In this document: in pieces, positions 18,343-26,826 of the stretch
Numbering within the stretch: position 1 is the first letter of the stretch
Layout: every line of letters begins with the position of its first letter
NCBI GenBank assembly: GCA_021324135.1
Contig: JAJPJO010000168.1
Location: forward strand, 1-64,000
Direction: 5' to 3'
DNA length: 64,000 nucleotides
DNA from: Pseudomonadota bacterium
Lineage (GTDB): Bacteria > Cyanobacteriota > Vampirovibrionia > Obscuribacterales > Obscuribacteraceae
The notes under the pieces: generated by a model
Seen by the model: only the letters and a program-made list of their open reading frames with translations
Database searches by the model: none
What the model was told of the DNA's origin: nothing
Position numbers and translations under genes: made by a program

Positions 18343-19109
18343 TGCCGCTCTCAGTAGTGATAGTCGCGCAAGACGAAGAGCGCACCATAGGTAGAGTCAT
18401 CGAGTCCGCTAAGCCGATTGCCGATGAGATCATTCTCGTCGACTCCGGCTCGACCGATCGCACCATGGCAATCGCAGAAGAGCTTGGCGCTGTGTGTGTT
18501 CATCAAGATTGGCTGGGTTATGCCGCGCAAAAAAATTATGCCATCGGTCTGGCAAAAGGAGATTGGATCCTCAGCCTCGATGCAGACGAAGTTCTGACAC
18601 CGGATCTGGTGCAAGAGATCGCCGAGCTGATGAAAAATGACAGCAGAAGCGAATTTGATGGCTATTTGATTCCGCGTGTTTTGTACATAGGCGAGCAAGC
18701 CATCAGGCATGGCGGTTTTTTCCCGGACGCGCAGTTGCGTTTGATCCAGAAAGGCAAAGGTGAGTTCAACAATCGCATGGTGCATGAAGCGATAAAAGTG
18801 CAGGGACCGGTGAGGCAGCTCAGGCATTGCATGTTGCATTACGCTTACAGGAATATAAGCGAATTCACGGAAGCAATGGAAAAATACGCCAGGCTGTCCG
18901 CTCGAGAATATGCATCACATAAGAAATTCGGCTGGCGCTGCCATCCATTGAACGAGCTGGTTCACCCCTTCTGGACATTTCTTTACCGTTATTTTGCCCG
19001 CGGTGGTATTTTAGACGGTGCCATTGGCTTGAAGCTGGCTACCATATATAGTGACTACGTCAGAAAGAAAATTCGCTACCTGCGAGAGTTTAGAGATCCA
19101 TCTGCCTAA
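18342..19109 (+). CDS. Family 2 glycosyltransferase (WaaE/KdtX-like)
   Basis: The 255-residue protein begins with the GT2 nucleotide-sugar fold: LSVVIVAQDEERTIGRVI, then IILVDSGSTDRT and the metal-binding ILSLDADEVL (about residues 80-89). GYAAQKNYAI and the trailing HPFWTFLYRYFARGG are characteristic of the small LPS-core WaaE/KdtX-like group. It acts at the cytoplasmic face of the membrane. ATG overlaps the stop of the upstream retropepsin gene and its own stop overlaps the start of the next gene (TAATG in both cases), so the three genes form one translationally coupled unit. Sugar donor and acceptor are not predictable. Confidence 0.92.
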   Translation: MPLSVVIVAQDEERTIGRVIESAKPIADEIILVDSGSTDRTMAIAEELGAVCVHQDWLGYAAQKNYAIGLAKGDWILSLDADEVLTPDLVQEIAELMKNDSRSEFDGYLIPRVLYIGEQAIRHGGFFPDAQLRLIQKGKGEFNNRMVHEAIKVQGPVRQLRHCMLHYAYRNISEFTEAMEKYARLSAREYASHKKFGWRCHPLNELVHPFWTFLYRYFARGGILDGAIGLKLATIYSDYVRKKIRYLREFRDPSA

Positions 19110-20749
19110 TGGGACCTGGAGACCAGAGCGAGACCGGCGCCACGCGTGCTCCATCACGTCAATTATCCGTGCGCGGTGTGGTGATTATTTTATGTACGAC
19201 TTTCATTCTCGGGCTTAGCCTGTCCGCGCTGGTAAGCACGCTTGGAGACCGCATGCCGGGCAAGGGGCGTTCGGGCAGCGTCGCTCTGAATGTCCCACCC
19301 CCCAAACCTCAGGACGAGAAGTCTAGTTTGGAAGCATTCAAAATGGTCGACTTGCAGCTCTTCAACGATTGCTTGCATTTGCGCGCCGCGGCTCAGCATA
19401 TGTTCAAGATGGACTACGAAAAAGCGCTTGAGGAACTAAGTCTGGTCAGTGATGCTTACAGAAGACGAGATCAAAGCTGGTATTCGCTGGAAGTTGAATG
19501 CTTGCTGTCGACGAAGCAAATTGACAAAGTGATCATATTGGCAAATGGATATGTAGCGGAGCATCCCAACCAGTACGCCGGCTACATGTGGAGAGCGCAA
19601 GCATTCGAGCAAGAAAAAAATTATCCGGCCGCCATCAAGGACTTTAAGAAGGCGCTTGATGTATTCCAGGAAGAAAAGCCGAACATGGCAAGCAGACTTC
19701 ACACGAGCGCAGGATTTGCCAGAAGTGTGATTGACGCCATCGACAGTATCCTGCACAAACATCTGGGCACGTCGTTGGAGCGCAACAGTGACTACAAGGC
19801 AGCAGCGGAAGAGTACCAGAAAGCCCTGCTTATTCTTTCAGATAAAACGCTTTCGCCGACCATCAATGTCCCAATCGAGCCGGCATCGACAGCGCAAAGA
19901 TCGATCTCCTCAGTCAACAAAGCCCTGGAGGGACATCCACGAGAAGCGTCATTATACGCAGAAAGAGCCGATCTGTACAAAACGGTTGGTAAGTTCGATC
20001 TGTCCATTAAGGATTACGATCAAGCATCTAAGTTGACACCCGCCAGCCGTTTTCACCTTCAATACGAACGCGCCGGCGCCTATTGGGGTCTCAAGGATTA
20101 TAAAAACACATGCCGTGATTTGCGCAAGGTATTTCACGAAGATCCTTTATACGAGCAGCCTCAGGAGCGGCAAAGAAAATACGCATTTCTAATCATGCCG
20201 GCCATCTATATGAGCAAGAGCGAAGCACTGAGTCGCTTCGATGAGGCGATTTCAAAACAGCCAAATGTAGCCATCAACTATTATTATCGCGGCGTCATTG
20301 AGCTGGCGTTTAATGACTTCGATCTTTCCGGAAAGGATCTGGCGCACTTCCTGGATATGCACGCTCAAAATGACGATCTCGGCGCCAAGGCGCATATTTA
20401 CCTGGCTTTATGCCGAGTGCTCGATGGGCGCCATGCCGAGTCGGAGATCATATTGAAGAAGATCGGCAATGAATACGCTCACTGCCCATGGTGGCATGCG
20501 CTTGCCGCATATCTAAACGGCTCAGCAGACGAGGCCGGCATAATGGATGCGGCCGGGCAAAGCAAAGCCAGAATCGCTCAGTGTCAGTATGTGATTGGGC
20601 AAAAGTTTCGCAGTGACGGCAAAAAGCGAATTGCAGAACAACATTTTCAAAAAGGTGTCAGCGATGGCGCGCCTGTCGTGGACGAGTTCTATCTATGCCA
20701 GATGGCATTGTTGCCGGAATTGGAAGAGAAAAGCGAGCATCATTTTTAG
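19109..20749 (+). CDS. Membrane-anchored TPR protein
   Basis: The 546-residue protein has a short cytosolic N-terminus, one transmembrane helix (about residues 24-46, GVVIILCTTFILGLSLSALV), a Pro-rich linker and then TPR repeats over most of its length, e.g. MDYEKALEELSLVSDAYRRR, GYMWRAQAFEQEKNYPAAIK and ASLYAERADLYKTVGKFDLS. TPRs are protein-interaction scaffolds, here likely on the outer side of the membrane. The start overlaps the stop of the GT2 gene. No enzymatic motif is visible. It may organise the envelope enzymes encoded around it; this is inference from context only. Confidence 0.82.
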   Translation: MGPGDQSETGATRAPSRQLSVRGVVIILCTTFILGLSLSALVSTLGDRMPGKGRSGSVALNVPPPKPQDEKSSLEAFKMVDLQLFNDCLHLRAAAQHMFKMDYEKALEELSLVSDAYRRRDQSWYSLEVECLLSTKQIDKVIILANGYVAEHPNQYAGYMWRAQAFEQEKNYPAAIKDFKKALDVFQEEKPNMASRLHTSAGFARSVIDAIDSILHKHLGTSLERNSDYKAAAEEYQKALLILSDKTLSPTINVPIEPASTAQRSISSVNKALEGHPREASLYAERADLYKTVGKFDLSIKDYDQASKLTPASRFHLQYERAGAYWGLKDYKNTCRDLRKVFHEDPLYEQPQERQRKYAFLIMPAIYMSKSEALSRFDEAISKQPNVAINYYYRGVIELAFNDFDLSGKDLAHFLDMHAQNDDLGAKAHIYLALCRVLDGRHAESEIILKKIGNEYAHCPWWHALAAYLNGSADEAGIMDAAGQSKARIAQCQYVIGQKFRSDGKKRIAEQHFQKGVSDGAPVVDEFYLCQMALLPELEEKSEHHF

Positions 20750-20813
20750 CGTCTTCTCATATTTGTTGCTAATGAAAACTATAAGATGCACAGGTGTTTG
20801 ATTAAGATGATTT

Positions 20814-21857
20814 TTGAAGGTGGCATTGTTGTACAGAGCATGGCGCCTGGTTCGAGCTCATGAGTGGTGGCACTACAAGTTGCCGCTGGCAATCGCCGTC
20901 GCCTTTGCTTTCTCATCATTCAGCAGAATACCAACCTGCGAGTTATTTTTGCCGTTCATTCTCATTATGGCGGCAGGCATAAGCGCCGCTATATATGCCA
21001 GCGTCTTCAACGATTACATGGATCTCGATCAAGACCGGCGTGCTGGTAAGAAAACGCCGATGATGGACTTATCTCCGGCAAAAAGATCGGCTGTGATTTT
21101 CATCTCTCTTTCACTGATGGCGGCAATTTCATTGCTTCTTCTTCACATGCCGGCTTCATTAACATGTTTTCTTCTCATCTGGGCAGTGTACACAGCTTAC
21201 TCTTTGCCGCCGATCCGCCTGAAAGAGCGTGGCATTCTCGGCGTTCTCTGTATCGGTGTGGGAGAGCACGTCCTCGCCTCTTTCCTGGCCGTTTTTCTGG
21301 TGGCTGAGCTGACCGGGCGATCCGTTCCGTGGTGGTGGTTGCTGCCGGTTTTAGGATGGTCGTTGCCATTCGGTTGCAGGGGCATTGTCTGGCATCAGCT
21401 TGCTGATATTGACAACGATCGCAAGGTCGGTTGCACGACGATGGGGGCGAACCTCGGTGCTGAAGCGCTTCGCCGATTCGGCGAACGCGTGCTCTTTCCA
21501 ATAGAGGTTTTTTCCTTTCTCACGTTTCTAATACTCTGCAATAATCTTGTTGTCTGGCTGCTCCTCGCTCTTCATCTTTTCTTCGAATGGATGAGATACA
21601 GATTTTGGTCCGCCAACATCATTATTGTGGACCCGGTTCCAGGAGGGCGTTTCGCCCTTTTCGAGTACTACCAGCTCTTCTTTCCGCTGGCGATTCTTTT
21701 CTCGGCGCTGCCTCGAGATCCGACAGCAGCAGTGCTGATTGGTATGTTCTGCCTCACATTCGCAGCACCACTGGCGGTGTCGATGCGCGTTCTTCCGGTA
21801 ATCCGCTGGCGCCTGCTCGAGCCCTGGCTTCGCAAGACGAGCAGAGAATCAGGTTAG
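20814..21857 (+). CDS. UbiA-family prenyltransferase
   Basis: The 347-residue polytopic protein has the two aspartate motifs of the UbiA superfamily: NDYMDLDQDRRAGKK (about residues 66-80) and DIDNDRKVGCTT (about 201-212), each placed after a helix as in the intramembrane prenyltransferases. The family joins prenyl diphosphates to aromatic or other acceptors, and a branch transfers phosphoribose to polyprenyl phosphate. The start is probably TTG 20814 (MKVALLYRAWR); GTG 20820 is an alternative. The gene lies in a same-strand run of glycosyltransferases, so either polyprenyl-phosphate-sugar synthesis or prenylation of the nearby polyketide product is possible. No quinone-pathway genes accompany it. 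Confidence 0.87.
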   Translation: MKVALLYRAWRLVRAHEWWHYKLPLAIAVAFAFSSFSRIPTCELFLPFILIMAAGISAAIYASVFNDYMDLDQDRRAGKKTPMMDLSPAKRSAVIFISLSLMAAISLLLLHMPASLTCFLLIWAVYTAYSLPPIRLKERGILGVLCIGVGEHVLASFLAVFLVAELTGRSVPWWWLLPVLGWSLPFGCRGIVWHQLADIDNDRKVGCTTMGANLGAEALRRFGERVLFPIEVFSFLTFLILCNNLVVWLLLALHLFFEWMRYRFWSANIIIVDPVPGGRFALFEYYQLFFPLAILFSALPRDPTAAVLIGMFCLTFAAPLAVSMRVLPVIRWRLLEPWLRKTSRESG

Positions 21858-21912
21858 TCAGAGACATGTCTAGAGACCGCGTACACTGCCACCCCAATCA
21901 GGAGCTCTTCAT

Positions 21913-23046
21913 TTGGTCACCTTTCTGATTTTCAAAGACGAAGCATCTCATCCGGCTCAGGAGGCTGACGATCCCCGCCTGTCATGCACGCTTGAAAGCA
22001 TCGATGCCTTGAACATGGAAAGGGAGGTGCGCATACTTGCAAGTGCGGAGGTCTTCGAATATTTAAGGCAAATGCCCGGCTCGGATGAAAAAAGGTACGT
22101 GCAGATTTTGCGGTCCGGCGAAAAAATCGATCCTCACTCGTTCCACAAGCAGCTAAACAAGCTTAAGTCGAACGCCAATGCCTTTTGCCTTCTAAGAGTA
22201 GACAGCGGCTCGACTTTGAACCAACCGATGCCTGGTCCGCTCTTTCTTTTCCACAGCTTCAATCAACTGCGATTGCCTGCCGTTCATCCCGAGCAGATTT
22301 TGATCAAGGCAGACTCAGGTGTTCAAGTTGATACTCAGTTTTCATCGCTGATCTACACGGATCTTGCCTTCCAGCTCGCGCGAAAGGGAGAGATTATCAT
22401 CGAGCATTTTGAAGGGTTTACCTCACCACCACTGCCTCGTTTTATAGATGAGTGGTTGCTCATATCGCAAAAGTATCAATCAATTTTGCGCTGTCTGGGC
22501 TGGTCGCAGACCGCCATGCTCGAAAGATTGGTAGAAGCTTCGATTGACGTTGCGGACTGGCTCAAGCTCTCGAGAATGATTGGCGCGGAACAAGAGCAAG
22601 CCATTGCACAGTTGTTACGCTCGAGCAATCCCGATCTGATTCAATCGGCAAAGCGAATAATGCAGAATGGCAAAGTATCATCGCGACAAAAGGGAAACCG
22701 TATTGTCGTGTTCGAGGCCGAGATTCAAGAGCGCGAACTGGAACTGCAGCGCTTGTTGCAGAGCCCGTCTTGGCGTTACACAAAATGGTTGCGTGACTGC
22801 AACCATTTTGCACGGCAGGCGAAGAACCTGGTTCATTCCCAACTCAATCGGAACGAACGACGAGAAGTAACGCGCCCGCCGCAGAAATGCCAGCCGGCAG
22901 CGATTACTCCGATCGATTATCTAGCTCATCTGGAGGCATCGATCAATAATATCCATCAAAGCAAATCTTGGCTCATTTCAGCCCCACTGCGCCACCAGGA
23001 AAACAGTGAGCGCAGGAGGCAATTGAGTCTTTCCGAAGCACGGTGA
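21913..23046 (+). CDS. Glycan-locus protein with two SW-x-x-x-x-LR motifs
   Basis: TTG 21913 has AGGAG nine bases upstream and gives 377 residues. I do not recognise the N-terminal 200 residues (about 90-145 contain NAFCLLRVDSGSTLNQ, faintly like a GT2 'who is speaking' loop but without a DXD). From about residue 270 there is a coiled-coil-like stretch followed by SPSWRYTKWLRD (about 292) and, near the C-terminus, SKSWLISAPLRHQ (about 352). The motif S-x-SWR-x-T-x-PLR is known from linker regions between glycosyltransferase domains in rhamnan/O-antigen type proteins. It lies ten bases before a GT4 gene and is probably part of the same glycan pathway. Confidence 0.55.
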   Translation: MVTFLIFKDEASHPAQEADDPRLSCTLESIDALNMEREVRILASAEVFEYLRQMPGSDEKRYVQILRSGEKIDPHSFHKQLNKLKSNANAFCLLRVDSGSTLNQPMPGPLFLFHSFNQLRLPAVHPEQILIKADSGVQVDTQFSSLIYTDLAFQLARKGEIIIEHFEGFTSPPLPRFIDEWLLISQKYQSILRCLGWSQTAMLERLVEASIDVADWLKLSRMIGAEQEQAIAQLLRSSNPDLIQSAKRIMQNGKVSSRQKGNRIVVFEAEIQERELELQRLLQSPSWRYTKWLRDCNHFARQAKNLVHSQLNRNERREVTRPPQKCQPAAITPIDYLAHLEASINNIHQSKSWLISAPLRHQENSERRRQLSLSEAR

Positions 23047-23056
23047 TCGGCTGCAT

Positions 23057-24466
23057 ATGCGAATCTGGCTTCTCTGTCATCAATTCCTTCCTGAGTATTA
23101 TGCAGGCACCGAAACGGTCACCCTGCAGACGGCATTGCAATTGAAGCAAAACGGCCATGATGTAACGGTTATATCCGGACATCCTGATCTGACCGCGTTG
23201 AATCGCGCCAGCATTGCCCTCGAGAGATACAGCTACAAGAGCTTGCCGGTAATTCGCCTGCGAAGTTCAGCCGCTGATAGCGAAATCAAACATGACTATC
23301 GTTCTCTTTATCGCAACACACCGGTCGCGGAAACACTCTCGCGACTGCTCGATTCCGAGCCGATACCGGACATTGCACATTTTTTCAATTTCAGACACTT
23401 GACACCGGCAGTGGTACCAGTCTTCAAGCAAAGAAATATTCCGATTCTGTTCACCGCCACCGATTTTTTCCCAACCTGTTCTTTGAGCCACTTGCGTTAC
23501 TATGATGGACAAAAGTGCGATGGACCTCGTGCTGATTTCGGCAATTGTCTCCGTCACCATTTGCAAATCATACTTCCCCAAGAGCTGAGACCAGGATTGG
23601 AGCAATATTCCGACGAGGACATGGGTAACCTTATCTGGCTGTCCGGTCACGATTTGCCTGCGGAAGTGACAACCTTTTTGCATCCCGCTGATGCCGGCCA
23701 GGACTGGTTCAAGGAATTGGCCCGGGGTCTTGTCGAACACAAAACGTTGATGGTGCAGGCTCTTGCCGATGTGGACAAAATCCTGGCGCCGAGCGCCATT
23801 GCATCCAAGGTTCTTGTAAGAAGTGGGATCGACGAAGAAAAGTTGGAGACGTTGCCATTCGGATTGGATAAAAAGGGATTGATCCGCAATCTGAATAGAG
23901 GTCAAAAGCGCAAGCTGGAGCTGCTATTCATCGGTCAGATCACAAAACATAAGGGTCTGACAATTCTGGTGGAAGCGCTGATGAAATTACCCGAGTCGGC
24001 CAATTTTTCACTCCACGTTTACGGCGATCTGCAGAAGGACAGGTACTATTCCGAATCGATACTTCGGCTTACCAAAGGGGATCCGAGAATCATATTCATG
24101 GGTTCGTTCACTCCCGACAGGCTGCACGAAATTTTGGCAAAACACGACGTGATTGTCATCCCATCACTTTGGTCCGAGAATACACCAATGGTTCTTCTAT
24201 ACTCGCAAGCAGCCGGACTGCCCGCACTTGTCTCGGATGAGGAGGGTTTGTGCGAAACGATCCAGGACGGCAAGAATGGTCTTACATTCAAGACCGGCGA
24301 TGCAGAAGAGCTCTCTAAGTGCATTCGACGCCTGATCGAAGAACCAGATTTGGTGCCTAAGCTGGCTGATGGAACAGTGCCCGGGTTTTCAATCGAGGAT
24401 CACGCTCAGGCCCTCGAGCGTCTCTATAAGGACTGCGCTCGCAAGCCTGCTGCTGCCAGTCCGTGA
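23057..24466 (+). CDS. Family 4 glycosyltransferase
   Basis: The 469-residue GT-B protein starts MRIWLLCHQFLPEYYAGTE, with the glycine-rich loop PEYYAGTETVTLQTALQLKQ that contacts the donor phosphate. The C-terminal Rossmann half carries LLFIGQITKHKGLTILVEAL (about 292-311) and SLWSENTPMVLLYSQAAGLP (about 373-392), with the E-x7-E-like glutamates of GT4 enzymes. An insertion of about 70 residues (170-245) with a cysteine-containing YDGQKCDGP segment separates the halves. It is a retaining cytosolic transferase using a nucleotide sugar. It follows the SW-motif protein by ten bases. Acceptor unknown. Confidence 0.92.
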   Translation: MRIWLLCHQFLPEYYAGTETVTLQTALQLKQNGHDVTVISGHPDLTALNRASIALERYSYKSLPVIRLRSSAADSEIKHDYRSLYRNTPVAETLSRLLDSEPIPDIAHFFNFRHLTPAVVPVFKQRNIPILFTATDFFPTCSLSHLRYYDGQKCDGPRADFGNCLRHHLQIILPQELRPGLEQYSDEDMGNLIWLSGHDLPAEVTTFLHPADAGQDWFKELARGLVEHKTLMVQALADVDKILAPSAIASKVLVRSGIDEEKLETLPFGLDKKGLIRNLNRGQKRKLELLFIGQITKHKGLTILVEALMKLPESANFSLHVYGDLQKDRYYSESILRLTKGDPRIIFMGSFTPDRLHEILAKHDVIVIPSLWSENTPMVLLYSQAAGLPALVSDEEGLCETIQDGKNGLTFKTGDAEELSKCIRRLIEEPDLVPKLADGTVPGFSIEDHAQALERLYKDCARKPAAASP

Positions 24467-24539
24467 AGGCTGCAAGGCACGGATGTGACGGCAAAGCATC
24501 GTATTAGTCCAGCTTAAGCCGCGCTCACTTGATTACCTT

Positions 24540-24545
24540 TATAAT
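24540..24545 (+). promoter_or_regulatory. Candidate -10 box TATAAT upstream of the PhyH gene
   Basis: A perfect TATAAT lies 42 bases before the PhyH gene, within the 120-base gap after the GT4 gene. No good -35 is seen at 16-18 bases (TTAAGC at 24514-24519 is 20 bases away). It suggests that the metabolic locus starts a separate transcript here. Confidence 0.4.
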
Positions 24546-24586
24546 GCTCGAACGGCAAAGACATTACTATCAGGAGCATCGGCAAC

Positions 24587-25522
24587 ATGGAGACATGCAT
24601 GAGCACAAAGGAACAGGTGTCCATCTTCAATGATGCCGCTCTGGATGAAGAGTTTCGCACGAAGGGCTATGTTGTTCGCCCTCTGATCAGTCGCGAAGAA
24701 GCAGCCTCCCTGATCGATTTTCATCAGGCCCGGGTGCCTGAGCATGCGCCCAAGGACAGCTTCGGCTGGCAAAGCCCCGATCAATACTTCACTGTGTTCT
24801 GGAAAGAAGATCTGCGTCGAGAATTTCATGATGGAATAAGCGCCGTTCTCAGGCCTCATCTGGAAAAGATTGTGCCCAGCCACAGAGTTTGTCTGAGTTC
24901 CTTTGTCAGTAAGCGGCCCAAAGGCACCCAGGCACGAGTACCCCTGCATCAAGATCTGGCTTTCGTCGATCCAGGCAGGCAGATCGCTGTTCACGCCTGG
25001 GTTCCGATGGTGGACGTCGACGAGAAAAGCGGCTGCCTGAAGATTATTCCTGGCAGCCATAGACTGAAACATATAGGAAGCACTCCAATGAATCCATCGC
25101 CCTGGGATAACCTCAGAGATGTGATGGAATCAGAGTTCATGACGCCCATTCCCATGGCAGCGGGCAGCGTTCTTATCTATGACGGACGCCTTCTGCATGC
25201 CTCGGATCAAAATATGTCCGATGACTGGCGGATCGCGACCAATTCGATCATGATACCGCGGGGAGTGGCGCCACGCATTTACTACTGGTCGCCGCCCACT
25301 ACCTATTCGATTCTCGAGGTGACTGATGAATACTTCATCGGCTTCGACTATTTGACACCGATGCCACAACCATTCCCGAGCGGCGTCAAGAAAGTCGGTT
25401 CGGTCGAATATGAAATCAAACAGTTGAGGCTCGAGGACATAGAGCACCTGCGTCCGCCGCGAGCCAATCGAAGGTCATGGTTCGGAAATCTGCTCGGGCG
25501 ATTGGCCGGCAAATTGGGATAA
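24587..25522 (+). CDS. Phytanoyl-CoA dioxygenase (PhyH) family oxygenase
   Basis: The 311-residue protein is a Fe(II)/2-oxoglutarate oxygenase. The metal triad is visible as H121-x-D123 in VPLHQDLAFVDPG and H204 in GRLLHASDQN; R215 in DDWRIATNS fits the 2-oxoglutarate-binding arginine. KSGCLKIIPGSHRL is the PhyH signature between them. ATG 24599 (MSTKEQV), six bases after GGAG, is an equally good start and would remove four residues. Members hydroxylate acyl-CoA, sugars or natural products. Its place ahead of the exporter ATPase by 32 bases suggests a tailoring role in the locus. Confidence 0.9.
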   Translation: METCMSTKEQVSIFNDAALDEEFRTKGYVVRPLISREEAASLIDFHQARVPEHAPKDSFGWQSPDQYFTVFWKEDLRREFHDGISAVLRPHLEKIVPSHRVCLSSFVSKRPKGTQARVPLHQDLAFVDPGRQIAVHAWVPMVDVDEKSGCLKIIPGSHRLKHIGSTPMNPSPWDNLRDVMESEFMTPIPMAAGSVLIYDGRLLHASDQNMSDDWRIATNSIMIPRGVAPRIYYWSPPTTYSILEVTDEYFIGFDYLTPMPQPFPSGVKKVGSVEYEIKQLRLEDIEHLRPPRANRRSWFGNLLGRLAGKLG

Positions 25523-25554
25523 GCTATTGATCCCGTAGAAGTGAGTGGAAGGCA

Positions 25555-26826
25555 ATGGCACAGCCCCTCCTGGAAGTCAGCAAATTGTCGAAACGCTTTT
25601 GCCGCGATCCGCATCGAGGCGCTGCTTATGCCGTGCGTGATATCGTATCTGATATCACGATGCAAGAGAAGCAAGATAGCCTGCGCAACGGAGAGTTTTG
25701 GGCGCTAAGGGATGTGAGCTTCAACGTCAGCCCCGGGGAAGTGGTCGGAATAATTGGGCACAACGGGGCCGGAAAAACGACACTAATCAATCTCGTATCG
25801 GGCATCTTGCGCCCAAGCGTGGGCAAGGTGCGGCTCAATACTGAAAATATTGTGATGATGAGTCATCAGGGGCAGCTGGACTCGGTCCAGAGCGGCAGAG
25901 AAAATATCGTCAATCAACTGCTGCTGTACGGAAGTCAGCAAAATGATTTGGCAGAAAATGTGGAGAAAGTGATTGAATTCTCGGAGCTCGGCAAGTCAAT
26001 TGACGCGCCGGTAGGCACATACAGCCTCGGAATGAAGCTGAGGCTGTCGTTTGCAATATACACACGTCTTAATCCTGATTTATTTGTCGTGGATGAAGCA
26101 CTGAACGGCGGCGATCTTCAGTTCCAGAGGAAGTTTCAAACTTTCCTGGAAGAATACATCGCCGGTGGTGGCGCCATACTTCTGGCATCCCATGACTTGT
26201 ACACCATTCAACTGCTCTGCAACAGATGCATCCTGATGGAAAAAGGCGAGATCGTCGCCATGGGCGATCCGGTAGATGTAATCAACACTTATCAGCTCCT
26301 GGAGAAAACGAATCGTTCCTGCGAGCCGCTTACAGACAGAGCTTCACTTCTGCAAAGCATTGGCGCCATATCAACAGACAACGGCCAGAAGGAAACAGTC
26401 CGAATCGAAGCCGTTCAAGTCACCGCATTTGGTGGCGGTCCGTTGCTGCCCGGAGCGGCGGCGATGCTCGAAATTGTTTGCTCGTGCGATGAAGATCTGG
26501 AAATGGTGGCGTGCGGCGTTTCCATTGGCAGGCATGACGTTTTTCCAGTGGCCATGCTTGGCAGGGATCAGCTTACTTTGAAAAAAGGAAAGAACAAACT
26601 GCGTTGCAAAATTGTGAGTCTGCCGCTGGTGCCCGGCATCTACAACATGACGGTCGGCTTCATTCGCAGCAATGGATATGTGTTGGGACTCAGAGGTTAT
26701 ATGGACAACTCGCTCAGCTTCGAGATAATAAGCAAGCCGGATGCCCTGGTCAATCAAGAAAGATTCCGAAAGTGCGTTGTGCACTTGTCCGCGGACTGGC
26801 AAGCATTAGAGCACTACCGGCAATGA
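25555..26826 (+). CDS. Wzt-type ABC transporter ATP-binding protein with C-terminal domain
   Basis: The 423-residue protein has an ABC ATPase (about residues 5-245): Walker A GHNGAGKTT (about 68-76), the signature YSLGMKLR, Walker B LFVVDEAL and switch histidine ASHD. The remaining 150 residues (SLVPGIYNMTVGF and similar, beta-rich) resemble the Wzt C-terminal carbohydrate-binding domain. This subtype (polysaccharide/teichoic acid exporters) pumps lipid-linked glycans across the inner membrane. GGAAGGCA precedes ATG 25555. The matching permease gene is 1.5 kb downstream, beyond an opposing P450 gene whose 3' end overlaps this one by 21 bases. Confidence 0.92.
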   Translation: MAQPLLEVSKLSKRFCRDPHRGAAYAVRDIVSDITMQEKQDSLRNGEFWALRDVSFNVSPGEVVGIIGHNGAGKTTLINLVSGILRPSVGKVRLNTENIVMMSHQGQLDSVQSGRENIVNQLLLYGSQQNDLAENVEKVIEFSELGKSIDAPVGTYSLGMKLRLSFAIYTRLNPDLFVVDEALNGGDLQFQRKFQTFLEEYIAGGGAILLASHDLYTIQLLCNRCILMEKGEIVAMGDPVDVINTYQLLEKTNRSCEPLTDRASLLQSIGAISTDNGQKETVRIEAVQVTAFGGGPLLPGAAAMLEIVCSCDEDLEMVACGVSIGRHDVFPVAMLGRDQLTLKKGKNKLRCKIVSLPLVPGIYNMTVGFIRSNGYVLGLRGYMDNSLSFEIISKPDALVNQERFRKCVVHLSADWQALEHYRQ

